In this document: positions 1 to 9,553 of the stretch, piece after piece | Layout of the letters: each line of letters opens with the position of its first letter | Numbering within the stretch: the stretch's first letter is position 1 | Source of the DNA: Sphingobacteriales bacterium | Lineage (GTDB): Bacteria > Bacteroidota > Bacteroidia > Chitinophagales > Chitinophagaceae | Length of the DNA stretch: 64,000 nucleotides | NCBI GenBank assembly: GCA_004295245.1 | Contig: REAR01000060.1 | Coordinates: 1-64,000 of the forward strand | Direction of reading: 5' to 3' | The notes under the pieces: model-generated | Databases searched by the model: none | Told to the model about the DNA's origin: nothing | What the model saw: the letters and a program-made list of their open reading frames with translations, nothing else | Made by a program: the position numbers and the translations under genes

Positions 1-84
1 CATCCATTGTGTGTTAACAGCATTTGGGTCTTTCTTTTTTATAAACAAATATTCTGCCAGCTGGTTAAAAACGCCCTTTGCCAT
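1..84 (-). CDS. small hypothetical protein, 3' end outside window
   Basis: An ATG at 82-84 opens a minus-strand frame with no stop up to the window edge (28 codons, beginning MAKGVFNQLAEYLF). The stretch is rich in Lys, Asn and aromatic residues and looks like the start of a short protein. It lies 89 bases downstream of the amylase-like gene on the same strand, so it may be cotranscribed. The beginning vaguely recalls small DUF6728-type Bacteroidota membrane proteins, but too little is visible to be sure. Function unknown. Confidence 0.5.
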   Translation of the reverse strand, partial: MAKGVFNQLAEYLFIKKKDPNAVNTQWM

Positions 85-173
85 AATAGTTGGTTTATGC
101 TATAAAATTAAAAATCCGTAATAGGAATTACAATTACAAATTTAAAACGCTTTTGTTCTTTCAATCGGCCATC

Positions 174-1454
174 TTATTTTTTTACATATACCAGGTATTC
201 CCAGGGGCGCAGGGCAAAATTTTTCTGGTGGGTAAAATCGGTTTCGTTGCCGCTAAACAGGTTGGTGAATTTTCCTTTCAGGCGGTCATCTGTAATAGCA
301 AAAAACGATTTATCGGCATCGCTCATATTTAAAAGTACCAGCACTTCCCGGTCATCTTTTTTTCGCAGGTAGCTCAGTACAAATTTATCGGCTTCGTTTT
401 TTAATACAATGGTTGTGGTGCTGCTATCTGCCCCCAATGCAGGGTAAATACTGTGCAGTTTTAGCAGGCGTTTGTAAAAATCATGCAACTCATAACGGCC
501 ATTCCATTCTATGGCATCTTTATCAAAAAATTTCAGTCGTTTGTGATTGGGCATTTCCTGACCACTGTATAGCATCGGTATACCTTGCCAGGTGCAATTA
601 AAAACAGCCAATAGTTTTACGGCATCTCCGTATTTTTCAAACTCAGTTCCCGTCCAGCTATTTTCATCGTGGTTGCTGGTAAAAAAAACGCGTTGTGCCT
701 GCGGCGGAAAATCTGTATGATATCTTTCTAATACCTGCATCAGTTGCTGCAGGTTAATATGTTTTCTGTAAAACTGCATGCTCTCATGCATCCAATGCCA
801 GGTGTAGGTAGCATCAAAAGCTTCATGATAATTAGCTTCTTCGCACTCTGCCAGCCAAAATAATTTTTTTATACTGTCTAAATGCGTGCGGGCCTGTTTC
901 CAAAAGTCTAAAGTAACCAGGTGTGCCATATCGCAGCGAAAGCCATCAATATTACATTCACGCACCCAAAACTCCATGGCCGCAATCATGGCCAGGCGCA
1001 TGCGTTTATTATTAAAATCAAGTTTAATGGTGTCTTCCCAGTTTTCTACCGGTGGCACAAACTGGCCTTTATCGTTCTGCACAAAAAAATCGGGGTTAGT
1101 GGTGGTCCATTCATGATCCCATCCCGTGTGGTTGGCCACCCAATCAATAATTACTTTAAAACCCAGGCGGTGTGCTTCTTCTACCAGCTTTTTAAAGTCT
1201 TTAATGCTGCCAAATTCTTTATTGGTATTTACATAACTGCTGCAGGCATAATAACTGCCCAGAGTGCCTTTTTTATTTAGTTCACTAATGGGGGTAATGG
1301 GCATAAACCAAAGTGTTTCCACACCCATGTCTCGCAGGCGGTACAGTTCTTTACTAAACGCAACAAATGTTCCTTCGGTAGTGTACTGCCGCAGGTTTAC
1401 TTCATAAATATTCGTATGCACACTCCAGCTTACTGGCGTAAAAAATGATCTCAT
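174..1454 (-). CDS. GH13 family alpha-amylase-like glycoside hydrolase
   Basis: Predicted to act on alpha-glucosidic bonds. All four GH13 regions are visible in the 426-aa product: region I IIDWVANHT (102-110), region II GFRCD with the nucleophile Asp175, region III with the acid/base Glu203 in LAECE, and region IV NHD (261-263). A short beta domain ends the protein. I start at the ATG at 1454 (MRSFFTPVSW), because the longer frame begins with a GTG inside the palindromic repeat upstream. From that start no signal peptide is seen, so a cytoplasmic role in maltodextrin or glycogen use is likely, though the substrate is not readable. The size is small for a secreted amylase. Confidence 0.9.
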   Translation of the reverse strand: MRSFFTPVSWSVHTNIYEVNLRQYTTEGTFVAFSKELYRLRDMGVETLWFMPITPISELNKKGTLGSYYACSSYVNTNKEFGSIKDFKKLVEEAHRLGFKVIIDWVANHTGWDHEWTTTNPDFFVQNDKGQFVPPVENWEDTIKLDFNNKRMRLAMIAAMEFWVRECNIDGFRCDMAHLVTLDFWKQARTHLDSIKKLFWLAECEEANYHEAFDATYTWHWMHESMQFYRKHINLQQLMQVLERYHTDFPPQAQRVFFTSNHDENSWTGTEFEKYGDAVKLLAVFNCTWQGIPMLYSGQEMPNHKRLKFFDKDAIEWNGRYELHDFYKRLLKLHSIYPALGADSSTTTIVLKNEADKFVLSYLRKKDDREVLVLLNMSDADKSFFAITDDRLKGKFTNLFSGNETDFTHQKNFALRPWEYLVYVKK

Positions 1455-1522
1455 AGCAAATGATTGATTCAAAAATAAGGCAGGCGTCGTTACAGAAGAA
1501 GCACAAGATAGTATTTTTTGTG

Positions 1523-1680
1523 TAGCCAGCTTTTGCAGTGCTATTGGGCAGCCGTTGCGTCGCACACTTCAGCATTTGAAAATTTGATGTTTCTGATATG
1601 AAATTTTAAATCTCAAATCAGTAATACAATAGCTGAAGTGTGCGACGCAACAAAAGTTACATTGAAAAACAACTGCTGGG
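1523..1680. repeat. palindromic intergenic repeat, two-arm copy (R1)
   Basis: Left arm GTTGCGTCGCACACTTCAGC at 1554-1573 and its exact reverse complement at 1632-1651, separated by 58 bases. Outer ends are TAGCCAGC (1523) and CTGCTGGG (to 1680). The loop shares TTTGATGTTTCTG with the copy at 26536-26695. The element lies between the amylase gene and a small membrane protein gene and supplies the spurious 5' extension of the amylase frame. Confidence 0.9.
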
Positions 1681-1733
1681 TTCATAAAAAACAATCCATA
1701 TTAAATGGCTAACTTTAAGAAAACGATATTGCC

Positions 1734-1985
1734 ATGCCCCACTCACGCAGCCGCCACAAACACCCACACCAAGCGGCAGGTGCACATAACCAAACCAATG
1801 CTGCTGGTAAAAGCAAAACAAAAAGAAGTGCTGCCGTTTTATTAGCCATTAGCTTAGCTATTATGGCCGTGGTAGTTGTATTATTGGCTAAAGGTTTTGC
1901 TATTGTTTGGCTGCTTGCCGCATTGTTCTTAGGTGCCGGCGCAGGATATATGCTGGGTGCCCAAATAGATAAAGCGGCTAAATAG
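1734..1985 (+). CDS. small membrane protein, hypothetical
   Basis: 83 aa. The first 32 residues are hydrophilic and rich in His, Lys and Ser. They are followed by a strongly hydrophobic region, about residues 33-76, that can form two membrane segments split near Lys53, and a short charged tail ending AQIDKAAK. No known family recognised. It is convergent with the beta-barrel gene and the two stops are adjacent (1985 and 1986). It stands alone after a repeat element. Confidence 0.6.
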   Translation: MPHSRSRHKHPHQAAGAHNQTNAAGKSKTKRSAAVLLAISLAIMAVVVVLLAKGFAIVWLLAALFLGAGAGYMLGAQIDKAAK

Positions 1986-2696
1986 TTACCATTTTTTGCG
2001 TGGAAAAACCAGGCGGATGCCTGCTTTAATATCTATTAATACTTCGGCATTATTGGTATTGCCATCAGCATCTGTAATAGCAGTTATTAAATTAATATCG
2101 CTGTAAATACCGCCGCCTTCTAAGGGCATTGGAAAAGTTTTATAGCGCAGGCCGCAACCCACATAATATTCAATAATTGTTTTGCCTTTGGTGTTTAAAA
2201 GGTGCTGCGTGCCAGCAATGAAATTTGCATTTAAAACAATTTTTTTAAGCGTAAAGGTTTCATAAGATTGGTAAGCAGGCACGCCGTTTACAAGGTCTTT
2301 ATCTACCCAGTCTGTAATGGTATACCAAACTTGTTTTATGCCACCGCGTAGTTCCCAAAAATTACTTTTGGTGCTGGTTGTTTTATTGTATTTACGGTAT
2401 GCGGGCCTAAAGTAATAACCATAAGGCTGTGCCGCCCGTTTTGATGTGTGATAAACGGATGTAAAAATATAACCCGCATCTAGGTGCAGGGCTTTATTAT
2501 TGTTTCTGTATTCAACACCGCCGCTAATATTGGGGTCGCCAATATCTGCTAGTGCTAAGGGGTTAAAATGCAGTTTCCATGGGGTGGTGAAAACAGTATC
2601 TGTTGGTGTGCTTTTATTAAACTGTGCATGGCTTAAAAGGCAGCACATAACAAAACAACTGGTGATGGCTGCTTTTGGCAGGCTGTTAATGTGCAT
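1986..2696 (-). CDS. secreted beta-barrel-like protein, probable outer membrane
   Basis: 236 aa with an N-terminal signal peptide ending near AQF (about residues 1-25). The rest alternates polar and aromatic residues in short strands (GVEYRNNN, LHLDAGYIF, GCGLRYKTF), as in small outer-membrane barrels of the DUF3575 type common in Bacteroidota. It ends in a strand with basic residues (GIRLVFPRKKW), not the classical terminal Phe. It follows the LVIVD lipoprotein gene with a 2-base gap, so the three minus-strand genes 3464-3988, 2699-3445 and 1986-2696 look like one operon. Function unknown. Confidence 0.65.
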   Translation of the reverse strand: MHINSLPKAAITSCFVMCCLLSHAQFNKSTPTDTVFTTPWKLHFNPLALADIGDPNISGGVEYRNNNKALHLDAGYIFTSVYHTSKRAAQPYGYYFRPAYRKYNKTTSTKSNFWELRGGIKQVWYTITDWVDKDLVNGVPAYQSYETFTLKKIVLNANFIAGTQHLLNTKGKTIIEYYVGCGLRYKTFPMPLEGGGIYSDINLITAITDADGNTNNAEVLIDIKAGIRLVFPRKKW

Positions 2697-2698
2697 AT

Positions 2699-3445
2699 TT
2701 AATTAATAGAAGAAAGTAAAGTTGGTTGAAAACGGTTGGTGATGTTATATACACTCATTCCGCTTTTGGTCCAGCAAATTAATAAATCATTGTAGGGTAT
2801 AACATCAATAAAAGACTGGCCGTTTACTATTGCTGTTTTAAAAACAGGGTTATATGCCTTGCTGATATTAAAAACCACAAGGCCTTTTTGAGCATCGCAC
2901 ACATACAAGGCGCTATCCTGGTAGCCAAGGCCTAATGGTTCAGATAAATTGTAACTGTCTACCTGTACTGGCTTGGTTACATCTTTTATATTGTAAACGG
3001 CCAATATGCTTTGTATGCCACCGCCACAGGCTTCGTTCGTTCTCAGTGTGGCATAGGCAACAGTGTCTTTAGCTACTACGGGGTCGCAGCGGCGTATTAC
3101 TGTCGGAGAAATTGCTTCGCTGAGTTTAACCGGGTTATCGGGCATATCAAGAGAAAAAATATGCACCACACTTGTAGAACCAATAAACAATTTGTCTTTA
3201 AACGGAAATATGGTTTCAATTTCAAAACCAACCGGTATTGTTTTTACTTTTTGCGGGTTAGCGGCATCGCTAATGTTAAATACGTTCAGGTTTTGTTTGT
3301 CTACCGAATAGAGATAGTTATTTACAATAGTAAACCGGGCCAAACTGCCCCCGCTGCCCGTGGTGGTTTTAACGCCGTTGCTGGCATCTTTACTGCAACT
3401 TAAATAGAGGCCTGCAACTAATACTAACAATAGTAACTGCTTCAT
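2699..3445 (-). CDS. LVIVD-repeat lipoprotein (predicted beta-propeller)
   Basis: 248 aa. The N-terminus is a lipoprotein signal with the lipobox cysteine in LYLSC (Cys17). The body consists of repeated blades of the LVIVD type, seen as LNVFNISDAANPQKV, LVVFNISKAYNPVF and MSVYNITNRFQPTL, each ending in Asn-Pro or a similar turn. Such proteins are predicted to form a beta-propeller on the cell surface or in the periplasm. The ligand is unknown. It is a tandem paralogue of the upstream lipoprotein, with an 18-base gap. Confidence 0.75.
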   Translation of the reverse strand: MKQLLLLVLVAGLYLSCSKDASNGVKTTTGSGGSLARFTIVNNYLYSVDKQNLNVFNISDAANPQKVKTIPVGFEIETIFPFKDKLFIGSTSVVHIFSLDMPDNPVKLSEAISPTVIRRCDPVVAKDTVAYATLRTNEACGGGIQSILAVYNIKDVTKPVQVDSYNLSEPLGLGYQDSALYVCDAQKGLVVFNISKAYNPVFKTAIVNGQSFIDVIPYNDLLICWTKSGMSVYNITNRFQPTLLSSIN

Positions 3446-3463
3446 GATGGATAGATTTTATAG

Positions 3464-3988
3464 TTAACGGCGGCAGGTAGCTTTAATATTTGTTTTTAAT
3501 TCCCAATCAACCACTATGCCCTTTGACGGATCGGGGCATACAAAGGCACCGTTAAATGGCGGGTAGTTTGTTTGCACTACCGGAAAGGCATCTTTTATTC
3601 TTTTTACTAAACTGGCATTGGCGGGGTTGGCCAGGTTTAGCACTACAAGGTCGGGCCCGTTATTAGTATAGAGGTAGCCATTTTTTATAGCAATTTCTGT
3701 ACAAAGGGGTATTTGCAAGAAGGCAATTTTTTTAGGGACAGCCGGGTTGCTGTTATCAACCACATGAATGCCGGTACCAAGATCGTTTTGAAAGAGATAA
3801 CTGTTGTATGCATAAATTTTACCTGCCCGACTGGTGGCGGAAGGGCCATTAATGCTTATGTCTGTAAAGTCTTTTACCTGTGCATACACCGGCACCCATG
3901 CCTGTGTGTCTGATAAGGGCGGTTCTGAAGTGGTACAGCTAAAAGCCATAGAGGCAGCCAGCAAGAAAAAATAGTGGTGCATTTTCAT
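3464..3988 (-). CDS. LVIVD-repeat lipoprotein, short paralogue
   Basis: 174 aa from the ATG at 3988 (MKMHHYFFLL). The frame also runs 19 codons upstream, but this start gives a proper lipoprotein signal with lipobox AFSC. Blades such as IHVVDNSNPAVPKKIAF and LVVLNLANPANASLV identify the LVIVD type. It is shorter than its downstream paralogue and ends NIKATCRR, so it may hold only part of a propeller or pair with the neighbour. First gene of the apparent three-gene surface operon. Confidence 0.65.
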   Translation of the reverse strand: MKMHHYFFLLAASMAFSCTTSEPPLSDTQAWVPVYAQVKDFTDISINGPSATSRAGKIYAYNSYLFQNDLGTGIHVVDNSNPAVPKKIAFLQIPLCTEIAIKNGYLYTNNGPDLVVLNLANPANASLVKRIKDAFPVVQTNYPPFNGAFVCPDPSKGIVVDWELKTNIKATCRR

Positions 3989-4210
3989 ACGCAGTTGGCT
4001 TATTGGTTGTATTGCTTGACAGCGGCCTGCCGGCTTTTGCTGCAACTACTTTGATATATTTTAAAGTTGACTTTTAAATGGCCATCTCAATTTTTCCACA
4101 ACCGTTAATAACTATACTTTACCCCCTGCAATGGGCAAGCATTATATTTGCCCGGTTTAGCTTGTTGCAGGCGTACACAAAAAATGGGGTTTGCCCGGCT
4201 TTACATTATT

Positions 4211-4262
4211 GCTGAAGGGTGCGACGCAACGGCTGCTGAATATTTTGCTACCGCTGGTAACA
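4211..4262. repeat. palindromic intergenic repeat, right-arm copy (R2)
   Basis: Arm GCTGAAGGGTGCGACGCAAC at 4211-4230 and outer end CGCTGGTAAC to 4262. No left arm is seen upstream, so the copy is truncated or decayed. It ends 22 bases before the parE start codon and must overlap that gene's 5' untranslated region or promoter. Confidence 0.8.
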
Positions 4263-4284
4263 ACAAAAAATAGTGCATTAAAAC

Positions 4285-6174
4285 ATGGCAGAAAAAGAAA
4301 AGAACCTGTTTGATTATAACGAAGACAGTATTAAAACCCTGGAGTGGCGGGAGCATATACGCCTGCGCCCCGGTATGTATATTGGTAAGCTGGGTGATGG
4401 CAGCAGTGCCGATGATGGTATTTATGTGCTGCTGAAAGAGGTGGTGGATAACTGTATTGATGAACACACTATGGGCCACGGCAAGCAGGTTGAAATTACC
4501 ATTGAAAAAGGAACCGTTACGGTACGGGATTATGGGCGTGGTATACCATTGGGTAAGGTGGTGGATGTGGTGAGTAAGATTAATACCGGTGCCAAGTACG
4601 ATAGCAGAGTGTTTCAAAAAGCGGTGGGCTTAAACGGTGTGGGTACTAAAGCCGTAAATGCACTGAGCAGTTATTTTAAAGTAACCGCTTTTAGAGAAGG
4701 CAAAGAAAAAACAGCGGAGTTTGAAAAAGGCATATTGGTAAAAGATCATAAAGAAACCAAAACAACAGAGGGTAATGGTACGCTGGTAAGTTTTATACCA
4801 GATGAAACGGTGTTTAAAAATTTTCATTTTATACACGAGTACCTGGATAACCAGTTGTGGAATTACTGTTACCTGAATGCCGGACTTATTATTAATTACA
4901 ACGGCAAAAAATACGTTTCTAAAAATGGCCTGCTGGATTTGTTGCAACGCAAAACCAATGAAGATGAGTTACGCTATCCCATCATTCACCTGAAGGGAGA
5001 AGATATTGAAGTGGCCATAACCCACGAGAATCAATACGGCGAAGAATATTATGCTTTTGTAAACGGACAGTTTACCACGCAAGGCGGCACACATCTGCAG
5101 GCTTTTAAAGAAGGTTTTGTAAAAACCATTCGCGACTTTTATAAGAAAGATTATGAAGCCAGCGATATACGCGGCAGCATTAGTGCGGCCATTTCTGTAA
5201 GAGTGCAAGAGCCGGTATTTGAAAGCCAGACCAAAACAAAACTGGGCTCACAAGTGGTGTATGAAGGCGGGCCAACCATGAAAAACTTTATAGGAGATTT
5301 TTTGGGTAGAGACCTGGATATGTTCTTACATAAAAACCCCGCAGTAGCAGAGGCATTAAAGAAAAGAATTGAGCAGAACGAACGGGAGCGAAAAGAATTA
5401 GCTGGTATTAAAAAGCTAGCCAACGAAAGAGCTAAAAAAGCCAACCTGCATAACCGCAAGCTGAGAGATTGCCGCTATCATTACAACGATGAACCCACCG
5501 GTAAAGAAAAAGATACCATTATAGAAATGGCCAAAGAAAGTACCATTTTTATAACTGAAGGAGACAGTGCCAGCGGCTCTATTACTAAGGCCCGAAAAGT
5601 AGAAACACAAGCCGTATTTAGTTTGCGGGGTAAGCCGCTTAACTGTTTTGGCCTAACCAAAAAGGTGGTATACGAAAACGAAGAGTTTAACCTGCTGCAA
5701 CATGCACTGAATATTGAAGAAGGCTACGAAGGCTTACGCTTTAACAACATTGTAATTGCAACCGATGCAGATGTGGATGGCATGCACATCCGTTTGTTGT
5801 TAATGACTTTCTTTCTGCAATTTTTTCCAGACCTTGTAAAAAACGGCCACGTGTATGTGTTAGAAACACCACTTTTTAGAGTACGCAATAAACAAGAAAC
5901 AATTTATTGCTACGATGAATCTGAAAAGCAGGCAGCCGTAAAAAAACTGGGTAACAAACCAGAGATTACCCGCTTTAAAGGGTTGGGAGAAATTTCTCCG
6001 GATGAGTTTGCCCGCTTTATTGGAGAGCAGATGCGCCTGCAGCCTGTAATGTTATTGCCAGAAACACATATACAACAGTTGCTGGAATATTATATGGGTA
6101 AAAACACACAAGAGCGGCAAGAGTTTATTATAGATAATTTAAAAGTAGAATTGGATTTGGTAGAAGAAGGGTAG
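4285..6174 (+). CDS. parE: DNA topoisomerase IV subunit B
   Basis: 629 aa. This is the ATPase subunit of a type IIA topoisomerase that decatenates chromosomes with ParC. Visible parts are the GHKL ATPase with EVVDN (52-56), DYGRGIP (82-88) and [12 protein letters not shown] (115-126), the transducer region, and the TOPRIM domain with EGDSASG (425-431) and the metal-binding DADVDG (494-499). It lacks the insertion found in proteobacterial GyrB and has the ParE length. The matching A subunit lies 1.4 kb downstream at 7571. The start at 4285 gives the canonical MAEKEKN-type beginning. Confidence 0.93.
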   Translation: MAEKEKNLFDYNEDSIKTLEWREHIRLRPGMYIGKLGDGSSADDGIYVLLKEVVDNCIDEHTMGHGKQVEITIEKGTVTVRDYGRGIPLGKVVDVVSKINTGAKYDSRVFQKAVGLNGVGTKAVNALSSYFKVTAFREGKEKTAEFEKGILVKDHKETKTTEGNGTLVSFIPDETVFKNFHFIHEYLDNQLWNYCYLNAGLIINYNGKKYVSKNGLLDLLQRKTNEDELRYPIIHLKGEDIEVAITHENQYGEEYYAFVNGQFTTQGGTHLQAFKEGFVKTIRDFYKKDYEASDIRGSISAAISVRVQEPVFESQTKTKLGSQVVYEGGPTMKNFIGDFLGRDLDMFLHKNPAVAEALKKRIEQNERERKELAGIKKLANERAKKANLHNRKLRDCRYHYNDEPTGKEKDTIIEMAKESTIFITEGDSASGSITKARKVETQAVFSLRGKPLNCFGLTKKVVYENEEFNLLQHALNIEEGYEGLRFNNIVIATDADVDGMHIRLLLMTFFLQFFPDLVKNGHVYVLETPLFRVRNKQETIYCYDESEKQAAVKKLGNKPEITRFKGLGEISPDEFARFIGEQMRLQPVMLLPETHIQQLLEYYMGKNTQERQEFIIDNLKVELDLVEEG

Positions 6175-6176
6175 GA

Positions 6177-6224
6177 TACCGGCAGCTGTGCCAGCAGCAA
6201 CATTGTTGCGTCGCACACTTGTGC
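6177..6224. repeat. palindromic intergenic repeat, left-arm copy (R3)
   Basis: Outer end TACCGGCAGC begins 2 bases after the parE stop. The arm GTTGCGTCGCACACTTGTGC is at 6205-6224. No second arm follows before the next gene at 6299. Confidence 0.8.
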
Positions 6225-6298
6225 TATAACCCATAAGGCAGCATCTATAAAGTAACACAACAGGGTATGAATTTTTAATTTTTAATTATCAACTACAA

Positions 6299-7129
6299 AT
6301 GATACATATTGTTTTTAACGAAGCCGATGTAGAAGTTATACAAAAAGCCATTGAATTGGATGAAAGCCTGCAAGGCACCATAGTGCAGATTAAGGATGAT
6401 TATGCAGTAGGTCCGCTGGCAAACATTTATGTGGGAGAAGGTATTGAAGCCCGTAAAATTTTTTGGAAGGAAGTATTAGCGGGCACAGATATGGAAGGCA
6501 AAGTAGATAGTGGTGAAGTAGATGATTATAAAACAGTAGCAGAGCTAGTGGGCTGCTTGCGCAGGAATGAAGAAGAAAAAGTATGGATATGGGCTGCGCA
6601 AAACAAGCACGATGTAAGCGGCTATTACTGGATGCTGCATTATATGAAAGAGTTTCAGGGAAGGGTATATATTTTATATTTAAACAACCTGCCTTTTATA
6701 AATGAAAAGGGGTTTATATTTTACCCGGAGTGGCTATCTGCCATACCGCCGAAAGAGTTTTTAAAAGCCCGTAAACTGGCCCGCCCAATTACACTAAGTG
6801 AGTTTGAAGTAGACCCCGATGAATGGACAAAAATTTGCAACGAAGAAAAAGGTGTGCGCATTTTAGAAGGTGGCAAAAAACTGGCGCAATATGATTATGA
6901 TTTTTATGATGCCGATTTGAAAAAATATATTACCACCGATTGGCAAAAGGGCAGTAAAATAATTAACCAGTTTTTAAGTAAGAATAAAAACACAACAGGC
7001 GATATGTTTATGTTGTGGCGCTTAAAGAAAATGGTGGCGGCAGGTTTGCTGGATGTGCAGGGAGAACAGAAGAATATGAAAGATTTTGAAGTAAAGCAAA
7101 AACAAACCGAACCTGCAACAGCAGAATGA
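6299..7129 (+). CDS. DUF1835 domain protein
   Basis: 276 aa. The first half (MIHIVFNEADVEVI ... DDYAVGPL) matches the DUF1835 pattern, in which a short HIVFG-like strand is followed by a conserved DDLAVGP-type motif. The second half resembles the DUF3658 region usually fused to it. No catalytic residues can be assigned. It sits between parE and parC and overlaps the next gene by 4 bases (ATGA), which indicates translational coupling. Biochemical role unknown. Confidence 0.8.
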   Translation: MIHIVFNEADVEVIQKAIELDESLQGTIVQIKDDYAVGPLANIYVGEGIEARKIFWKEVLAGTDMEGKVDSGEVDDYKTVAELVGCLRRNEEEKVWIWAAQNKHDVSGYYWMLHYMKEFQGRVYILYLNNLPFINEKGFIFYPEWLSAIPPKEFLKARKLARPITLSEFEVDPDEWTKICNEEKGVRILEGGKKLAQYDYDFYDADLKKYITTDWQKGSKIINQFLSKNKNTTGDMFMLWRLKKMVAAGLLDVQGEQKNMKDFEVKQKQTEPATAE

Positions 7130-7482
7130 AAATAGCTTTAAAATTAGAAGAACTGGGCATACTGCTTTTGGCCATTGCGGGGTTATATTATTTGCAGGCA
7201 ACCTGGTGGGTGTACTTAATTTTAGTGTTGGGGCCAGATATTAGTATGCTGGGCTATTTAGCTGGTAATAAAGTTGGGGCATACAGTTATAACCTGTTTC
7301 ATCACAAAGGAGTTGGGGTATTGGTGCTTTTAGCAGGGTGGTATAGCCATAATTATTGGCTACAAATATTTGGTATCGTTTTATTAGGTCATTCCAGCAT
7401 GGATCGCTTTTTTGGTTATGGCCTTAAATATGAACAGGGTTTTAAGTTTACCCATTTGGGCGAAATAGGAAAAGAAAAATAG
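7126..7482 (+). CDS. DUF4260 family membrane protein
   Basis: 118 aa with about four hydrophobic segments. The conserved motifs of DUF4260 are visible: LGPDISMLGYL (35-45), YNLFHH (55-60) and GHSSMDRFFGYGLKY near 84-98. The family is a small integral membrane protein of unknown function. It overlaps the DUF1835 gene by 4 bases, so the two are probably translated together. Confidence 0.85.
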   Translation: MKIALKLEELGILLLAIAGLYYLQATWWVYLILVLGPDISMLGYLAGNKVGAYSYNLFHHKGVGVLVLLAGWYSHNYWLQIFGIVLLGHSSMDRFFGYGLKYEQGFKFTHLGEIGKEK

Positions 7483-7496
7483 TTGAGTAAAGCGTT

Positions 7497-7519
7497 GCTG
7501 TTGAAGAGTGCGACGCAAC
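7497..7519. repeat. palindromic intergenic repeat, right-arm copy (R4)
   Basis: Arm GTTGAAGAGTGCGACGCAAC at 7500-7519, preceded by GCT. It lies between the DUF4260 stop (7482) and the parC start (7571). Outer ends are not recognisable, so this is a remnant. Confidence 0.7.
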
Positions 7520-7570
7520 AATGTTTAATAGTAGTACAAAAGATAAGTACCATAATAAGATACGATTGAA

Positions 7571-9553
7571 ATGAGTGCAGCCAAAAAAAAGGAAAATGTT
7601 TTTGAACAGGAGGGAGGCATACAAGGCCAGTTTAAAAATTGGTTTCTTGATTATTCTTCTTACGTAATATTAGAACGTGCCGTGCCTGCGGTAGAAGACG
7701 GTTTAAAACCGGTGCAACGCCGCATTTTGCATGCCATGAAAGAAATGGATGATGGCCGCTTTAATAAAGTAGCAAATATTATTGGACAAGCCATGCAATA
7801 TCACCCGCATGGAGATGCCAGTATTGGTGATGCGTTGGTAAACCTTGGGCAGAAAGATTTATTGATAGAAACCCAGGGTAACTGGGGCGATGTGCGAACG
7901 GGTGATGATGCGGCAGCGGCCCGTTATATTGAAGCACGACTTTCTAAATTTGCGTTAGAGGTTGCTTTTAATAGCAAAACTACTGAGTGGCAATTGAGCT
8001 ATGATGGTCGTAAAAACGAACCGGTAGTATTGCCTATGAAATTTCCTTTGCTGCTGGCACAAGGGGCCGATGGTATTGCGGTAGGATTATCCACAAAAAT
8101 TTTACCTCATAATTTTTGCGAGCTGATTGATGCTTCCATAAAATACCTGCGTGGTAAAAAGTTTGAATTGTTTCCCGACTTTCAGACCGGCGGTATGATT
8201 GATACCACCAATTACAATGAAGGGAAGCGGGGTGGAAAAGTTAGGGTAAGGGCCCATATAGAAGAGTTAGACAAAAAAACACTGGTGATAAAAGATGTGC
8301 CGTATAGTGTTACCACCACGCAATTGATGGATAGCATTGTGAAGGCCAACGACCAGGGAAAAATAAAAATTAAAAAAGTTACAGATAACACGGCCGCCAA
8401 TGTAGAAGTACAGATAGATCTGGCACCCGGCATTTCTCCGGATATTACCATTGATGCGCTGTATGCGTTTACCGATTGTGAAATTAGCATCTCTCCCAAC
8501 GCATGTGTTATTGTAGCTCATAAACCACAGTTTTTAGGGGTACAGGAATTGTTGCGGGTGAGTGCCGATAATACCAAAGAGCTACTACAGCGTGAATTGG
8601 AAATTAAACTGAGCGAACTGCAGGAAAAATGGCACTATACTTCTTTAGAAAAAATATTTTTTGAAGAAAAGATTTATAAAGAGCTGGAGAAAAAGCATGC
8701 CACCTGGGATAAAGTGCTGGAAGCAATTGCTGACGCTTTTGCACCTTTTAGAAAACAACTCCGCCGGGATATAACAAGAGAAGACATCATCAAACTAACA
8801 GAAAAACCCGTTAGGCGCATTTATAAATTAGATATTGATGAACTGAACGACCAGATTAAAGGCCTGGAAGCTGATATTAAACAGGTAAAATACCACTTGG
8901 CCAATCTGGTAGATTATGCAGTTGCTTATTATGAAGGTTTGCTGAGTAAATACGGTAAAGGGAGAGAACGCAAAACAGAAATAAAACAATTTGAAGCCAT
9001 ACAGGCAAAGCAAGTGGCTATTGCTAATACCAAATTATATGTAAATAGAGAAGATGGTTTTGTGGGCGCCAGTCTGAAGAAAGACGAGTTTGTGGCAGAC
9101 TGTTCTAACCTGGATGATGTGATAGTGTTTACCAAACGGGGTATTATGAAGGTGGTAAAAGTATCTGATAAAGCTTATATAGGTAAAGACATTATTCATG
9201 TGGCTATCTTTCAAAAAAATGATGAGCGCACCACGTATAATATGATTTATGCAGATGGTAAAACCGGTATCAGCTATGCCAAGCGCTTTAATGTAACGGG
9301 CATTACCAGAGATAAAGAGTATGATCTTACCAAAGGAGATGATAAAAGTAAAGTGCATTACTTTTCGGTAAATGCCAATGGCGAAGCAGAAATGGTGAAA
9401 GTGGTATTAACTCCATCAAGCACGGCACGTATAAAAGAATTTGAGTTTTATTTTGAAGAGTTAGAGATAAAAGGCCGCAGCAGTATGGGTACCAGGTTAC
9501 TAAGTATGCAATTAAATCGGTTAAGTTTAAAGAAGCAGGCCGCTCTACATTAA
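7571..9553 (+). CDS. parC: DNA topoisomerase IV subunit A, 5' part of a frameshifted gene
   Basis: Breakage-reunion subunit partnering ParE. The 660-aa frame contains the winged-helix region, the quinolone-pocket region (HPHGDASIG, 78-86) and the catalytic Tyr119 in ARYIEARL. The coiled coil and the first blades of the C-terminal domain follow. Normal sequence runs to GRSSMG near 9490, then the reading goes out of frame and stops at 9553. The correct continuation (VTKYAIKSVKFKEAG) is in another frame from 9496. One missing A near 9490-9492 (GGT AAC CAG GTT read as GGT ACC AGG TT) explains it. The gene is expected to be essential, so a sequencing error is as likely as a real mutation. Confidence 0.88.
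   Translation: MSAAKKKENVFEQEGGIQGQFKNWFLDYSSYVILERAVPAVEDGLKPVQRRILHAMKEMDDGRFNKVANIIGQAMQYHPHGDASIGDALVNLGQKDLLIETQGNWGDVRTGDDAAAARYIEARLSKFALEVAFNSKTTEWQLSYDGRKNEPVVLPMKFPLLLAQGADGIAVGLSTKILPHNFCELIDASIKYLRGKKFELFPDFQTGGMIDTTNYNEGKRGGKVRVRAHIEELDKKTLVIKDVPYSVTTTQLMDSIVKANDQGKIKIKKVTDNTAANVEVQIDLAPGISPDITIDALYAFTDCEISISPNACVIVAHKPQFLGVQELLRVSADNTKELLQRELEIKLSELQEKWHYTSLEKIFFEEKIYKELEKKHATWDKVLEAIADAFAPFRKQLRRDITREDIIKLTEKPVRRIYKLDIDELNDQIKGLEADIKQVKYHLANLVDYAVAYYEGLLSKYGKGRERKTEIKQFEAIQAKQVAIANTKLYVNREDGFVGASLKKDEFVADCSNLDDVIVFTKRGIMKVVKVSDKAYIGKDIIHVAIFQKNDERTTYNMIYADGKTGISYAKRFNVTGITRDKEYDLTKGDDKSKVHYFSVNANGEAEMVKVVLTPSSTARIKEFEFYFEELEIKGRSSMGTRLLSMQLNRLSLKKQAALH

Noticed and set aside
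1455-1565. Longer N-terminus for the amylase-like protein
   Set aside because: The extension starts with GTG inside a repeat element and has no family similarity.
4201-4617. Minus-strand frame overlapping the start of parE
   Set aside because: It lies opposite conserved GHKL coding sequence and begins in a repeat copy; a shadow of parE.
9485-9500. Programmed ribosomal frameshift in parC
   Set aside because: No slippery heptamer or stimulatory hairpin is seen, and one added base restores a standard ParC.
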